Notes under the pieces: model-generated
What the model was told of the DNA's origin: nothing
Database searches by the model: none
What the model saw: only the letters and a program-made list of their open reading frames with translations
Part shown: positions 44,770-56,626 of the stretch, one piece after another
Layout: each line of letters begins with the position of its first letter
Numbering within the stretch: position 1 is the stretch's first letter
Made by a program: the position numbers and the translations under genes
Origin: Podospora comata
Lineage: Eukaryota > Ascomycota > Sordariomycetes > Sordariales > Podosporaceae
Direction of reading: 5' to 3'
Assembly (NCBI GenBank): GCA_017354895.1
Contig: CP071494.1
Span: 1,798,001 to 1,862,000 of the forward strand
DNA length: 64,000 nt

Positions 44770-47650
44770 GCGAAGATCCATGGCGAAAAGCGGAAGGCAA
44801 AAGGCGAAAGGCGAGTGTTGAATTCCTGTACCATGTGTTTATAAGAACATGTATATTTGTACCATAGCAACTTAGGCTCTCAACGGGCCCAAGCACGGCG
44901 GTGTTTTTTAGAGCATTTTCATGGCACATAGCTAGGCATGGGAAACAGGATAGGGACAGGAAGCAGAAAATGATCAAGGGCTTACATGATGGAGCATGGA
45001 GTCTGGCGGTGACCTGCACAGAAACGAGGCGGGATTAGTGTGTTCGTTCTTGGCTTGCTGTTTTGGAGTTTTGAATTAATGGAGGGCCGGTTCCTTTGTG
45101 CGTTGGGGCGGCCGGCAAAGCCTGACGGAGGTCGAATCATCGATAAAAGGCTGAGGTGGAGATATAATGAACGAAGAGATGACTTAATTCTTGGTGACTC
45201 ATGTGTTTGTTCCAATGGCAGGTGATTACTGTTGGTGACTCTGAAAACAGTTGGCTGGCTCATGCCAGTAAAAGATGGCCGGTCAGGTGTAGGTAAGATT
45301 TGAAGAAGGAGCGGTCTGCCATCTGTTGATATATGGGCAGGAGCGAGTGGTGGGTAATAAAAGACCGAGGGAAGGACCTCTGGAGGGTCTGGGTCCCGTC
45401 TGGATGAGCTTAGGTGGGCGGGCAGCTGAGAAGGCATTCCAAGATGGGTGGTATATAATGCGTACTATACAGCCGACGGTTTTCGGCATGTTGTGCTTCG
45501 TGTGCAACTGGAAATAGAACGGTGAACACCCACAATCTAGCTACTAAGATCGAACCAACCCTGTCTCGGGTCAGCCATCCCTGCATGGGCATGGAGCGAC
45601 TTGTGGCACATTGCTCTGAGGTTGTGAATCGACGTCGCCGAAGAGATCGGTGTTGAGTGCCGTAATTTCACAGTGATGCCATGGGAAATGAGCCGACTTT
45701 ATGGACGAGCTTGTGGCGGGTGTGGTTAACGACTGGCCACGGAAGGGTCTAGATTTGCTCGGCCAGCTGCATACCTACCTGAGCCAACCAGCTTTAACGG
45801 GATTGGGTCCGATGTTCATGACAGGGAATGAAGCTGTCTCAAAACATGGCGCCACCGACAACATCGTATGTCTACATTTTTGATCAGATCGCAACCTAGC
45901 AGTGATGAGAGCTGGGCATTCAGATCAGGACCGTCAGGTGCCCTAGGCAAGCTCACTTTGTTGCAAGACACCTACCTGCCCGTCACCTATCACATCTTGA
46001 TCTGTACCTATCTGTACAACCGGAACCATTCCGTTACACCACATTGCCGTCGGTGATTGAAGAAGATTCTTTGCATTTGCTTTGTTCGACTGCGTCAGGT
46101 CCATGGAACCGACGTTGCGTATGGCTGGTGGAGGTGGTCATGAGACGAACCATGTCCTTTCTGTATTGTCCGCATATATCTACTCCTTATAACACCAGTG
46201 TCGGGTGCCATAGTATAGCAGCCTAATGTTTCTCGTCAGTACCATCAGTCTCGATGTGGTGTGCTTGTCTTGGGACATGTGGAACAGGGTGACATGACAG
46301 ACACCTAGTGACTGAGCTGCCTTGTCCTCCCTCTTGTGCCATGGAAAAGTGATGGCCAGTTTTGATCCCTGGTGAGCTATTTTGTGGTGTGAGGTTGCAT
46401 TCCCTGGCTGCCGTCGGTCTCGGCGGAAGGTTGACTCTTTGTCTGTGTGACGGCGTACCAACGGGTAGCACCCAATGCCACGTGCCAACCATCGGTTGAT
46501 TGCAGCCGATGACGGCAAGGCAATCGGAGAGCCGTTATCTCTCTGCCCTTTGTTCGGACGCGGACGCATGCGATTGAAACTGTCAGATTGGCATCTGGTG
46601 CTTTGACCCGAGCCCAACGACGGTTGTGTTAACCATGGTGCCACGCGGCGAAAGCCGCCAGGTCCTTCGGAGCAACTTGCCTGATATTAAAACGTCCGGC
46701 ACTGGCCCCGTGTGGAGTCTTGACCCTGAGCAATACCTACTTACTGTGTACCACCATAAGGTATTGTGCAGTGCACTGTTGCGGCATAATCGCAGGCCTG
46801 TACAGATGATACGGAGTATTTAAATATCAGGTTTATATCGATACTGATATCTTGGACCTATTCGTGCCATTGAGCAATTGTTTGGTCAAGCTGAGTACGG
46901 ACTTGTGGGACGGGCATTTGTGATTAGTGTCGCATGGGTGGCCCATCACCCAAAAGGCCTGGACCTCTGGTCGCGCTGATCATGCTTTGCACGTGTGGTG
47001 TCTTTGACGGCAGCCAGAACGGGCCACCTGGACCCGACAGGCAGGTTACTTTGTCCGTTCTTCATCGTCTTGATCATCTCAAAGAGCTTCAGCACGTGGT
47101 TCTGAGGATGCCATGGTTGAGATGATTCTTTCATGGGAAGAAGGAGTGGGTGGAAGTGAGGATCGGCCCCTGGCCCACAGCCCCCCCCCGACAAGGCAAG
47201 GGTGATGGTTGGAGGGCGCGGAGCGAAGCTGCAAGTGCGCGGGCCACCCACCTACGAGCCACATGGTTACCCGGCACTGTAGAAGTTCAGAGGTGCCTCC
47301 CGTTTCACCATTTCCTTCAAGTTCCCCTTTCATGATTCTCTGCCCGGCCTGGCCCGTTTCTGCTTTTAGTGCCTCTCTGTCTCTGCCTCACTTAACCAAA
47401 CCACTTTCCACCTCCATCATCCCAAGTGACAAAACCACCAACCAAACACCAGACTTTGCACCATCGACTCCCTCCACGTCCTTAGTGCCCGCCTTGGTCA
47501 CTGTTGCAACACGCCGCCACTGAAATACCGATCGGCATTTCCCACCACCGCTCTTTGTCCTTTTTCGTCTTTGTCGGCGTTTCACCTTGCGACAAGGGCT
47601 CCAGCAAAAAAACAATTGCCCCCGGGTTCTTTTTTCGCCTTATCGCCAGC
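44770..47650. other. 2.9 kb gene-free spacer
   Basis: No convincing gene. Frames on both strands are short, lack domains and do not join. The end (from about 47330) is a C/T/A-rich leader for the 110-residue gene. Confidence 0.5.
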
Positions 47651-48097
47651 ATGTCCCTCGACTCGGCCAGTCGTCCCATCATGGCTCCATCGGTACGTTT
47701 GTAAACCTGTTCATGCCCGTCGGTCCGTTGACGTTGCATCCTCATCGCCTTCTCTCCCAAACCTTCCCGCAATTCACTAACACTATTCTTTCCCCCCTTA
47801 TTACAGGAGAAGCGCTACAGCACCTACAGCATGACACCCTCCGACGCCCCCACTACCCTCAGCACCGACAGCATGACTGCCGAGATCAGGCCCATCGTCG
47901 ACGGCCTCGAGCGCCTCAAAAACCCTCGCCTCGCCGACCAGCGCGTGTACCTCAATGAAGAAAAGACTACCAACCTCCAGAAGCTTGCCCTCAGCGCCAA
48001 GCTCGAGCGCGCCCTTGACCGGAGGATGAGCAGCCAAGATGCCGTCATGCGGCCGCGGAAACCATCAGTTGTCGTCACCGAGAAGGAGAAGGCTTGA
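47651..48097 (+). CDS. Small protein of unknown function, 110 residues
   Basis: Exons 47651-47692 and 47807-48097 join across a 114-base intron (gtacgt donor, ttacag acceptor, actaac branch-like site) in phase 0. The spliced protein starts MSLDSASRPIMAPSEKRYSTYSM, has a Ser/Thr-rich first 35 residues, then a charged helical region with IRPIVDGLERLKNPRLADQR and NLQKLALSAKLERAL, and a basic C terminus ending EKEKA. No signal peptide, membrane segment or cysteine is present. Strong C-ending codon bias supports coding. I do not recognise a family. The abundance of Ser/Thr with basic residues suggests a phosphorylated cytosolic protein, which is inference. It is convergent with the Sec72 gene. Confidence 0.72.
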
Positions 48098-48930
48098 ATG
48101 GAGACATGCGCGACGACGACAGTCATTTGTTGAGATGGAGAGAATGGGAAGAAGGCCAAGACGATGGAGGCACGCATCAGCGTGGTGCGATGTGGAGCAG
48201 CTATTGCAATGCCCGGTCCACGCCGTGTTTCCTCGCGAAATTCGATGCAGGAACCGCCTCGAAAACTACACCATCCTGGCAGCAGTCGAGCCATCAACTG
48301 GAGTCAACATCAGAAGAGAGGAGCAGTCATTTCATTATCAGCGCGCGTTTGGGGGACAGCTTGGGAAACTTTTCATTGTTATTTTATTTTCGTTCGTGTT
48401 TTCGGTTTTGCGGCATTGGCATTGTGGATGTACTGTCAGGAAAGGGGTGCTGCTTCAGGATCGATGGGATGGTATGGGCAGCAATAGATATTGATACGAG
48501 ACGGGAGGTGATGTGGAATCTTGAAGGATTATTGCAGGATTGTGGGTGTGATATCATACTAGCCGTTCATCGGCTTTTGTCTGGGAAAGTGAGAGGTTAT
48601 ATCAGTGGGAAATGGACCAGGACTTATCGGCGGGCGTAATTGCAAATCCTCACAATTATATATCTCTTGTCAAAAAAAAGAAAAGAAAAGCAATGCCTGG
48701 TATTATGTCCGTCTCATTCACTGCGCTCTCTGCTTGCCCTGAGTTCTTGTCGCCTGAACGCCTTGGTGAACTCCCGTGAAACGATGTAACAACAACCAAA
48801 AAAATAAAACAGACCAACAGCCAGCACCACTATGCTGCTGTCTCTATCGCATCCCAGATAAGCTTCCAATGCCCTATCCTCCTGCCATGCCATCACCAAT
48901 TCCCTGATACCACTTCTTCCGTCAAACCCT
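48098..48930. other. Convergent 3' spacer
   Basis: The 833 bases between the 110-residue gene and the Sec72 gene hold the two 3' regions. Frames seen here are not supported. Confidence 0.5.
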
Positions 48931-49545
48931 CTAGTTTCCCTCCTTCGCAATCCTCCCCTCAATCTCCTTCAATAACTCAGCCAACTCCTTCTCCTCCCCC
49001 TCAAACTCCAACGCCTTGGCCACCGCCCCCCTGGCCTCTTGCAACCTCCCCATTTCAAGCAGGCACTTCCCCCTCCTAAACCAAGCCTTCGCATTACCCT
49101 GGCTCTTGGCAGCCACGCTCGCCTCTGCATCCACCGCCGCCTCTGGCCAGTTCCCCAGTTGCATATGCGCCTGCGCCCTGTTGCTATACAGCGCATGGAC
49201 CTCCTCCCGCACCAGCTGCGACGGCTCCCACGGGGCCCGTGTAAGCGCCATTTGGAGACCGAGGGTGTAGAACTTGATTGCTTCGGCGTGGCGCCCCTTG
49301 CGGTATTCGTTGTTGCCCGACTCGCGAAGCTTGGAGACGTTGGCTGAGCGCTTTGGGTTGACGGGCATGGGGGGAGGGGGGACGATGTGGGGGGGCTCGA
49401 TTTGGGTGAGGATGGTTCTGTGGAGATTGTTGAGGGCGGCGAGCTCGGCCTCAAGGGCTCGCGAGGAGGGGCCGAGGGAGGAGATGGATTTGGATTTGGG
49501 GTCGATGGTTAGGGGGAGGAGGTGGAAGTGGTCTTGGTCAGACAT
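48931..49545 (-). CDS. sec72: Sec72-like TPR subunit of the Sec62/63 ER translocation complex
   Basis: Sec72 works with Sec63, Sec62 and Sec71 in post-translational import into the ER and binds cytosolic Hsp70 through its TPR domain. A single frame of 204 residues starts at the ATG at 49545 (MSDQDHFHLLPLTID); an in-frame extension upstream lacks family-like sequence. After an N-terminal helix with SRALEAELAALNNLHRTIL and a Pro-rich stretch, three TPR units cover about residues 80-200: KLRESGNNEYRKGRHAEAIKFY, the LYSNRAQAHMQLGNWPEAAVDAE pair and AWFRRGKCLLEMGRLQEARG. Length and layout fit fungal Sec72; another small TPR co-chaperone is the alternative. There is no membrane segment, as expected for a peripheral subunit. 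Confidence 0.85.
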   Translation of the reverse strand: MSDQDHFHLLPLTIDPKSKSISSLGPSSRALEAELAALNNLHRTILTQIEPPHIVPPPPMPVNPKRSANVSKLRESGNNEYRKGRHAEAIKFYTLGLQMALTRAPWEPSQLVREEVHALYSNRAQAHMQLGNWPEAAVDAEASVAAKSQGNAKAWFRRGKCLLEMGRLQEARGAVAKALEFEGEEKELAELLKEIEGRIAKEGN

Positions 49546-49885
49546 TTTGGCTGCTTTGGTGGGTTTTTTTTCGAGGTTTAGGAGAGTTATTAGAGGCAGT
49601 TTGCTTGACGATGACGAGGATGGAGGTTTGGTGGGCAAGCAGAAGAGGAAAAATAAGCTGCGAAAGTTTAGGTCGTGGTTCTGGTTGTGGGTTGAGGTGG
49701 TGGATTGGCTTGGACTGGTGAGAGCTGTCGAGAGGACACTTGTGCCAGTTGGGGTGACTTGGCCTTCAAAGTGAACCGTGGCTTTGGCAGGCGGCGCGTG
49801 GACGGACAGCTTTCCCCAGAAATTCCTTATCTCTTATCGGGGAGCCAACGTCGAATCCTGATTTACCTAGGGTAGTCGATAAGCC

Positions 49886-49922
49886 AAGTTAAGTTAAGCT
49901 GGCCCTCAGCTTAATTTGACTT
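49886..49922. repeat. Imperfect inverted repeat, 16-base arms
   Basis: Left arm 49886-49901 and right arm 49907-49922 are reverse complements at 14 of 16 positions, around a 5-base spacer (gccct). Both mismatches are of the C/T or A/G transition kind. It could form a hairpin. Confidence 0.7.
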
Positions 49923-49969
49923 GCCGCCCAGAGCGTAAACTTAATTTGAGGTTATTACTAGCTTAATCT

Positions 49970-49987
49970 AGCTTATAAATATAAGCT
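49970..49987. repeat. Short palindrome agcttat-aaat-ataagct
   Basis: Perfect 7-base arms around a 4-base centre, 48 bases to the right of the larger inverted repeat and sharing its agctta word. Confidence 0.75.
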
Positions 49988-50951
49988 CTCAGTAGTTTTT
50001 TTATTCTAAATTTTAATAAAGTACAGCTTGTGACAAACCTCTATTGAAATAGTGAGAAAACACATAAAAACAACTACAACACCACAAATATACCATCAAT
50101 AGGTCCTTGAATAACTTCACTTGCGTGACAGTAGCTCGCTCGCAGGCTGCACTTCACGCAGGACCAAAAAAAAAGATACTATGGGCTCGCAAGCTACATA
50201 ATAGGCATCGGATTGGCCTGATCAGAGAGCCAAAATTGCCTGCATGCGTGCAAAGCACAAAATACGAAGAAAATAAAAGTCGATGATCTATCTAAAACAG
50301 AATGTCAGAAGCAGACTGCTTATATACATGACCCCTAACTTCCCTGAAGGCCTATTTCCTTACTCATACCCTCAAGCCTGTAGCTGCACTCCAAACTAGT
50401 AGGTGTAGGTAGCTATAGATTTACAGGGCCGCTATTTCCACAGGGCATTTATAGAGCTTTTAGTAGCTTAAATCCAGAATTTAGGCCATTTTAGGCCACC
50501 GTAACGTCCGATGCAGGGCTTCAAAGTTGACTTTGTACTAAGTGGATCCTTGAGGGTGGCAGGTAGAAATATTGAAGCCGTCTTTGCTATATTCACTAGT
50601 TCCTTCGGAACTAAACGCCTTGCAGTATTACAGCAGTAACCTACTGTAAAATAGGGCTTACAGGACCCCATTTTTAACATATACATTAGGCATAGCTTTT
50701 AAAATATAAATTAACACACATTAGGTAAAAGCTCTGGGTCTCCTCTTGCAGACCCAAAACCGGAGAACGCCAAAACCCAAACATCATTTTGACCCTTTTG
50801 TTCTCCCCGCCCATGCCGCTGCATGGTTTTTGTCTCGCACGCAGATTCTCATCATGTCATGCCAACAATCAAAAACACAAATGTTACTCACTCCAAAGTC
50901 TTACCAAATATTTCCCTCGGCCAGGCATAGCCAAATCAAATCACTCGTAAA

Positions 50952-53900
50952 TCAGTAGTCATCCCTCTGTAAGAAACCACTCGATATCATTGCTCGTTGC
51001 CCACGCTCGGATTCACAGTCGAAAAGACAACGGGGGGCTTCCATGAGCTCGTCATAGACGGCTCTGAGACAAACATCAGAGATATCCAGTACAGTTCATG
51101 TTCCCAGCAGCCCTCTTGTGGCGTGCTCGGGATTGAAGTCGCTGGCAATTGTCAGTTGGCTGGCGTTGGTGTGTTTACCGGGCAAATGGGCTGACTTACT
51201 TTTGTCTTTGAGACAGTCGATTGTCCCCTTCAAAAATGCAAGCTGGCGAGTATCGAGATATTTGATGGCCGATTTTGAGACGCTCTCGGCATCCCACTCG
51301 AAATTCATCAGATCACAACGCTTGAAGTAGGTCCAGTACGCCAACATCACACCGGCACCATGCTGGACGTCTTCGACGAACGTTGTAAGCGGGTGGTCTC
51401 TTGGGCCGTAACGTGTCTCCTAGAGAAAAAGTCAGCAAGGAATGCGCGCTGAAGCAGAATAGCAAAGGTTAGGCTGTACCAGAGGCCGCCCTTTCGAGTT
51501 TTCCTTTGCATGACGGTACCGATCTTTGCAAATGCAAGCCACATTGTGGAGAAACAAGAACACAACCAGAAAGGCCGTAAACCATGCATCCTTCGAATCC
51601 TTCCAGAGTTCGGGACCCGAGCTGAGGATCTTTTCGAACATACTCAGAAATTGTGGCACCTGGCTCTTGAATACCGTGTGATACCGAATGCTGTCAAACT
51701 GTGCAACGATCATTCGGGGAATGTACCTCGTCTTCAGCTCCCTCGATTCCATCCCCAGTGACTCTTGACCGCAAATCCATGCCGAGCCGGTTTGGTGTCC
51801 TGGCCAACAGTCTGTTAGTGGTATTCATCAAATTGGCGCTGGAACATCACCAGGAATTACATACGAATCGCAAACCAAAGGCGAACAGCTTTTAGTAGAA
51901 ACTCAGCCAGATTTACGCTTTTCTTGTCCCGATTTTCTTCTCGGTTTTGTTTGTGCCGCTGCAAGACAAGAGGTGGGTAATCAGCTTTCAGTCCAAATTC
52001 AAGTCAACTGAAACGTGGGGGTTCCCGTACCGATGACTGCCGAAGATGCTCCGCGATCATGGAATACATATCTTTGACGAGATCATCAGAGTCCTTGGCC
52101 GAATCTTCCAGTCCCTTGATAGCATTGGCCGCGATGTAGTGTTGAAAGGCTCGCCCGTGTTCCTTCACATTCACGAGACCGTACGCCGGAATTCTGATGC
52201 CATCCCTGCCAACAAAATTCCGGACGAGCTGATCACCCTCGACTGCCCTGAACGCCCGCACTTTAAGTGTCATTGGCGTTTCGCAGAGCCCTTGAGCCAT
52301 TTCAATGACCTTGATGTGATTGTCTGCCCAATCGTTCGCCCTGATGTTGATCAACTGGGTATGATCAAATCGCTTCGTGTAGCCCAGCCCCCCATCTCGC
52401 TGCAACACCACCGAAGCCAGCTTGTAACGAAGACACGGGAGGTTATGGATAGTCTTTTTGGATTCCCTGCGCACCTTGAGACAGGTGACGCAAGGTGCCA
52501 AAGGGTCATTCGGGTTATCCACATTGGGAAGACACTAAACACACCAGAGATTAGATTGTCATGCTGTTGTTCGTCATTGCGTTTTGTTTACTTACCCTCA
52601 CTCTCTGGTTATGACATCGTATGCAGGCCCGCATGGTCCTGGTATCGGAGGTCTGTTTCCTCAAATTCTCTCTCTGCCGTTTCCGTCGCTGTTCTTCCGG
52701 TTCTTCCAATTCGGGTTCTTCTTTGATCGCCAGCCCTTGGTTGACAGCGGCCGCTGCGCCTTGCTGAGTGACGTCCAACATCAGTGCTTGCTCCACGGCG
52801 ACCCAGCCGCCAACAAGAGCCGTTTCCATAGGTACAATGATCTGTTCATCAACATCATGCACCTCTGATTTCTGAAGCTCATTCCAGGTGTGGCCATTTC
52901 CCTCTTTTGTGACATGCACATATGCACTGCAAATTGATGAGGCTTCGGTGTCTAACAAGTTGCCAGGGCTAGCTCTTAAGGAACCACTGTCGACCCTCGG
53001 AAGACAATATGGAAAACGATGCTCTTGGGTGATATCGACACTGCTACCAAATACCCCATCAGGATATGCTGCCTGGGCGTGAAATTGCGATAAGGACGCA
53101 TGTTGCCCCTGGGCATTTGTTGGGTCCCTCGAGGTCGAATGGGCCCCATTTAGGGAAGGCGGCGGCAGGCTATGCGTGGGTGTAGAGCCGGACTGAAAGG
53201 TGCGATGGAAGGCCTCCGGGAAACAATCTTCCTTCTGCGGTAGTGGCAATGCGACACTTTCCCAGCAATAGCGAGACTGACCAAGCCCGCCATTACCGGT
53301 ATCGACTGGCGGCTGATGTAGCGGCTGAGGTGCTGGGCGGCCAGGCCGCGATTCCCAATCTTCGGTTGGATTCACGTATTGCGTAGAAGAAACAGGCTGG
53401 TTGGTGGCAAGTCCCATGGGCAGCTCTAAAGGAACCTCACCGACGTATGGGGGGACATCTCCGCCACCCATTGTGGAATTGTCCACTATCAGACTAAAGA
53501 AGGCTCCGTGTTGGTCTATGGAACACGTCAATCATCACTGTCCAACCGGAGCTTGGATTGCAACGCCATCTCGTTCGTACCTTGCTTGTAGTCGTACGGA
53601 GACCATGTAGGAACTGCTGCGCCGTCCAACCAGTTCCCATACCCATGCAGGTTTGGGGCAGACGTGGGGTGGTGGTACAGGGAGCCACCATAGAGATCAC
53701 TATCTTGTGACGGGATCAGGCTGAATGGATTGACCGGTAAAGTCGGTGTGATCTCGTCAAGTATGGCATCTAGCTGACGGCGTTTCTTTGGCTGGCGGGT
53801 ATCTGCATCTATCGGACTGCGGCAGCGCTGCGGCTTCGACAACCCACCCTAAGGTTCAGTAAGCATCCAGAACTATTCTCGACAAGTTGCAAGTAGGACG

Positions 53901-53973
53901 GCACAGGAAGATCAAGAATAAAGTGAAAGGAAAAGGGAGCATTTACGGTCGGACGCAACAGTGGACTCTCCAT
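50952..53973 (-). CDS. Zinc-cluster transcription factor with wide-spaced, mid-protein cluster
   Basis: Likely nuclear regulator. My model has eight exons: 53973-53947, 53848-53581, 53515-52596, 52534-52031, 51958-51865, 51811-51480, 51419-51200 and 51061-50952, all phases consistent, about 824 residues. Exon 1 is nine codons. The first 400 residues are disordered, with KKRR and REEQ-like basic and acidic patches. The zinc cluster lies near residue 400: MRACIRCHNQRVRC, then cysteines in APCVTC and LPCLRYK, giving C-x2-C-x6-C-x13-C-x2-C-x15-C. An intron falls exactly before the third Cys. The LPCLRYK ending and the later region with RMIVAQFDSIRYHTVF are familiar from a poorly studied group of fungal regulators. 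The last junction is uncertain: an alternative acceptor would end the protein at 50987. AT-rich repeat sequence abuts its 3' end. Confidence 0.78.
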
Positions 53974-56626
53974 CCTGCTCCCCTCACCTACGTGCCCTCG
54001 CTCGCTGTTTTTTGCCTCCCCAGTTTGATTCGGGATACAAAGAACGGTTCTATCAGAATATTGGTTCGCCAAGTCAACCTGATCTCACACAATAGCCCAG
54101 GCAAGATCAGCAGGAGCAAGATCTTGCCAAGGCTATGGGTGCCGTGGTCCGGAGCCTTTGATCCCAGAATTTGCTGCCACCACGATGAAGCCGGTTGCAA
54201 ATACGGTGTCAGACAGATCGGGCAACACGGGCAACAGTCTAGTAGACGCAAGAACAACCAACTGAGACCGGGCCGGATGGTGGAGGGACTGCGCTCGGAA
54301 AGGATTGGTCGGCACGAGAAATGCCACTGCAAGCGAGACCGGCGAGATGTCAAGAGGGCGAGACTTGGCCGGATTCAATTCGAACGCTGTGCAACACCGG
54401 CCCGCTTTCACAACCTGTTGAGCAAGACAGCAGCACAAGCCTGGCTTCTCGTCGAGTGCAACAGAACCCTGGATGGGTTGCAGATGCGCCGTCAGCATGC
54501 ATCCACACCCGTGGGAACTTTGAACTCGAAGACTGCGGCTGGTGGGTTGGCGGACTGCCTGGTGGGTGAGGGGGTGCCCAAAGGGTCGTGTCGTGAGACG
54601 CAAAATCGCACCAAGGAAATACCAACTTTCACCAGAATTCTGGTGTGACCTGCCCCGTGTCTAACCCAGTTGGTCAAACAGGACTGGGTTACGTGCTGTC
54701 CGCGGGGAGGGGAGGGGGCGAGACAGGGTACGACGATGTCGAGAGGTGGGATATCCTTGTGTTTCGAAACACCAAGTGGAGGCCGGGGAGAAAAGACCCT
54801 GGGGTGACAGTCCCCTGCGAGGCAGGTGCTGTGCTCCAGACCACAAAAGTGTGGTGATACCTTAGACCGTCCTGCGAACAGGAAAGGCCCAGAGATGGAG
54901 ATGAAGGCTTTGGGGCAATCTTGGATGAAACGGGGGAAAATGGCGAACAGGTGATAGTGATGAGGGCGGAGGGAAGAGGTGTTGCGGTCACGATCCACGG
55001 CCATAATTGATGTCGTCTCCCACCTCTGTCCAATCATCGGCAGTGAGATGTCTTGCAGCAGCCAACAGCTCGCCTACGGTGGAAAAGAGGGGTTAGCAAG
55101 TCTTGAGACAGAGAATTCCAGACTTGGGCTCCCACACGCTCCTCCTCTTGTTGAGAGAGGCCACAGCAGCAACGACAGGGGGTCTCCATTGGGAACACAG
55201 TGCATGTATCATGCAGGCAGTCATTGACAGGCCAGTTACATCTTGGTTTTGTTGCACTGGACTGGATGCAGTTGGAGATTTTCTCCCATCATCAACACCC
55301 ATCACTCCTTGGCTCCTCCCTTTTCTCCCCACAATCTACGCCTTGTTCGAATCGAGTCGTTCGTCCCGTCCCAGCGATACGGAAAATGGGATGTATCTCG
55401 CAGCAGCATCTGCGATCCCGCTCATTCTCCTAGAAACCTAGTGTCGACCTCCGCTTCGTGTGACGTGAACTCTGCCGAGGAAGCAAGGGAGAAACAGTCG
55501 CGTTCTCATTGGTGCGTCATAAATCACATTTCTGGCCACAGTGGTCAGCCAATCAACTTTTCTCGATCATTTCACACTCAGACCTGATCATCGTCACTTG
55601 CTCATCAAGAGCCTCATATTGACGGGTGCTACAGAAAACCCTTTCTATGAATCCCTGAGTCCCGTTTCCGGAATACTACCAAACACTCGGACACGACTAT
55701 GACAGCGGAACCATCCCGGGGCCCGGACGGTCCGTTCCTAGCCTGTTGTACCTTAGTCGAGAAATGTTTCCATCTATCACTAGTGAACTTGGTTTAGTCT
55801 GCTCTATCTGCCCGGAAATTGGTGGGGACCCCTCAATCTCGTCTAATTGGGCCGCCAGGTTCTTCTCTCCCGTGAGCGGGCCTAAGCTCCCCTGCGTACG
55901 CCCTATGAGACTCCAAACAGAATTGTCGACAGATGTATGTGTCCCCAGGCCTTCGATGCCTTTTCCTTGAGGACGGGAGGTTAACGCCCGATGAGCGATA
56001 TAATGCTAATGCTGCTAACATAATGACTTGATCCGAGGACAGCACGGCCTTGATGAGTATCATACAACATGGACAATTCCGGGTAGGCGGCTCTTTACCG
56101 TACGACCAACCTCACCAGGACCCCTTTTGCTTTCGTTCTATATCTCCGAACCGGTTCGCAGTTTTGTCCTTGGCGGAGCCCAAGTACATGCCACCTTTTA
56201 GGAAAATACCGCGCTTCTGGCGGCCCTATGTCTTCCCTTGAACGCCCTCCATGGTTGGTCATGATAGGCATTGTACATGAGGAGCTGATCATGCTGATGC
56301 AAGTTCCGACAGCTCAACAGCACACACAACTTTGGCACACCACTCAACATCGCTGCCGCCAACCTGCCTGAGCGAAACACCTGTCCAATCGTCCCTCGCT
56401 ACCGACCCCATGAGCCGTTGTCCGAATATGGGCTGGATGTGGGTGACCAGCCCATGTCGTGGAAGAGCGATCGTCCACCCGGCGAGGTTGGGCTCGACTA
56501 GGTATAATAATGGCTCCTCTCCGTCCTCGGTGGAACCCAATGTCAGCCCTGGGCTTAGAACAGATTTATTCTCTCTCACTCTACTGGAAAAGCCAGGAAT
56601 ACAGCACATATTCTCTTAAACTACCA
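53974..56626. other. Divergent 2.7 kb spacer
   Basis: The spacer between the zinc-cluster regulator (minus) and the dioxygenase gene (plus). No frame has a domain or credible splicing. A TATA-like element at 56503-56510 lies 124 bases before the dioxygenase start. Confidence 0.5.
56503..56510 (+). promoter_or_regulatory. TATA-like element upstream of the dioxygenase gene
   Basis: TATAATAA lies 124 bases before the ATG at 56627, a usual distance for a fungal promoter. Confidence 0.35.

Larger units (their letters stand above)
49546..50951. repeat. AT-rich island with palindromes, probable decayed repeat
   Basis: Sequence from about 49860 to 50750 is clearly richer in A and T than its neighbours, poor in CG, and rich in ctta, taag and tata words. 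It contains two palindromes close together near its left edge (49886-49922 and 49970-49987) and only short frames, such as a 72-codon minus frame at 50468-50686. The flanks (49546-49860 and 50750-50951) are ordinary spacer. It looks like a decayed repeat, possibly mutated by RIP, but I cannot assign a family or find matching end repeats. Confidence 0.5.
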
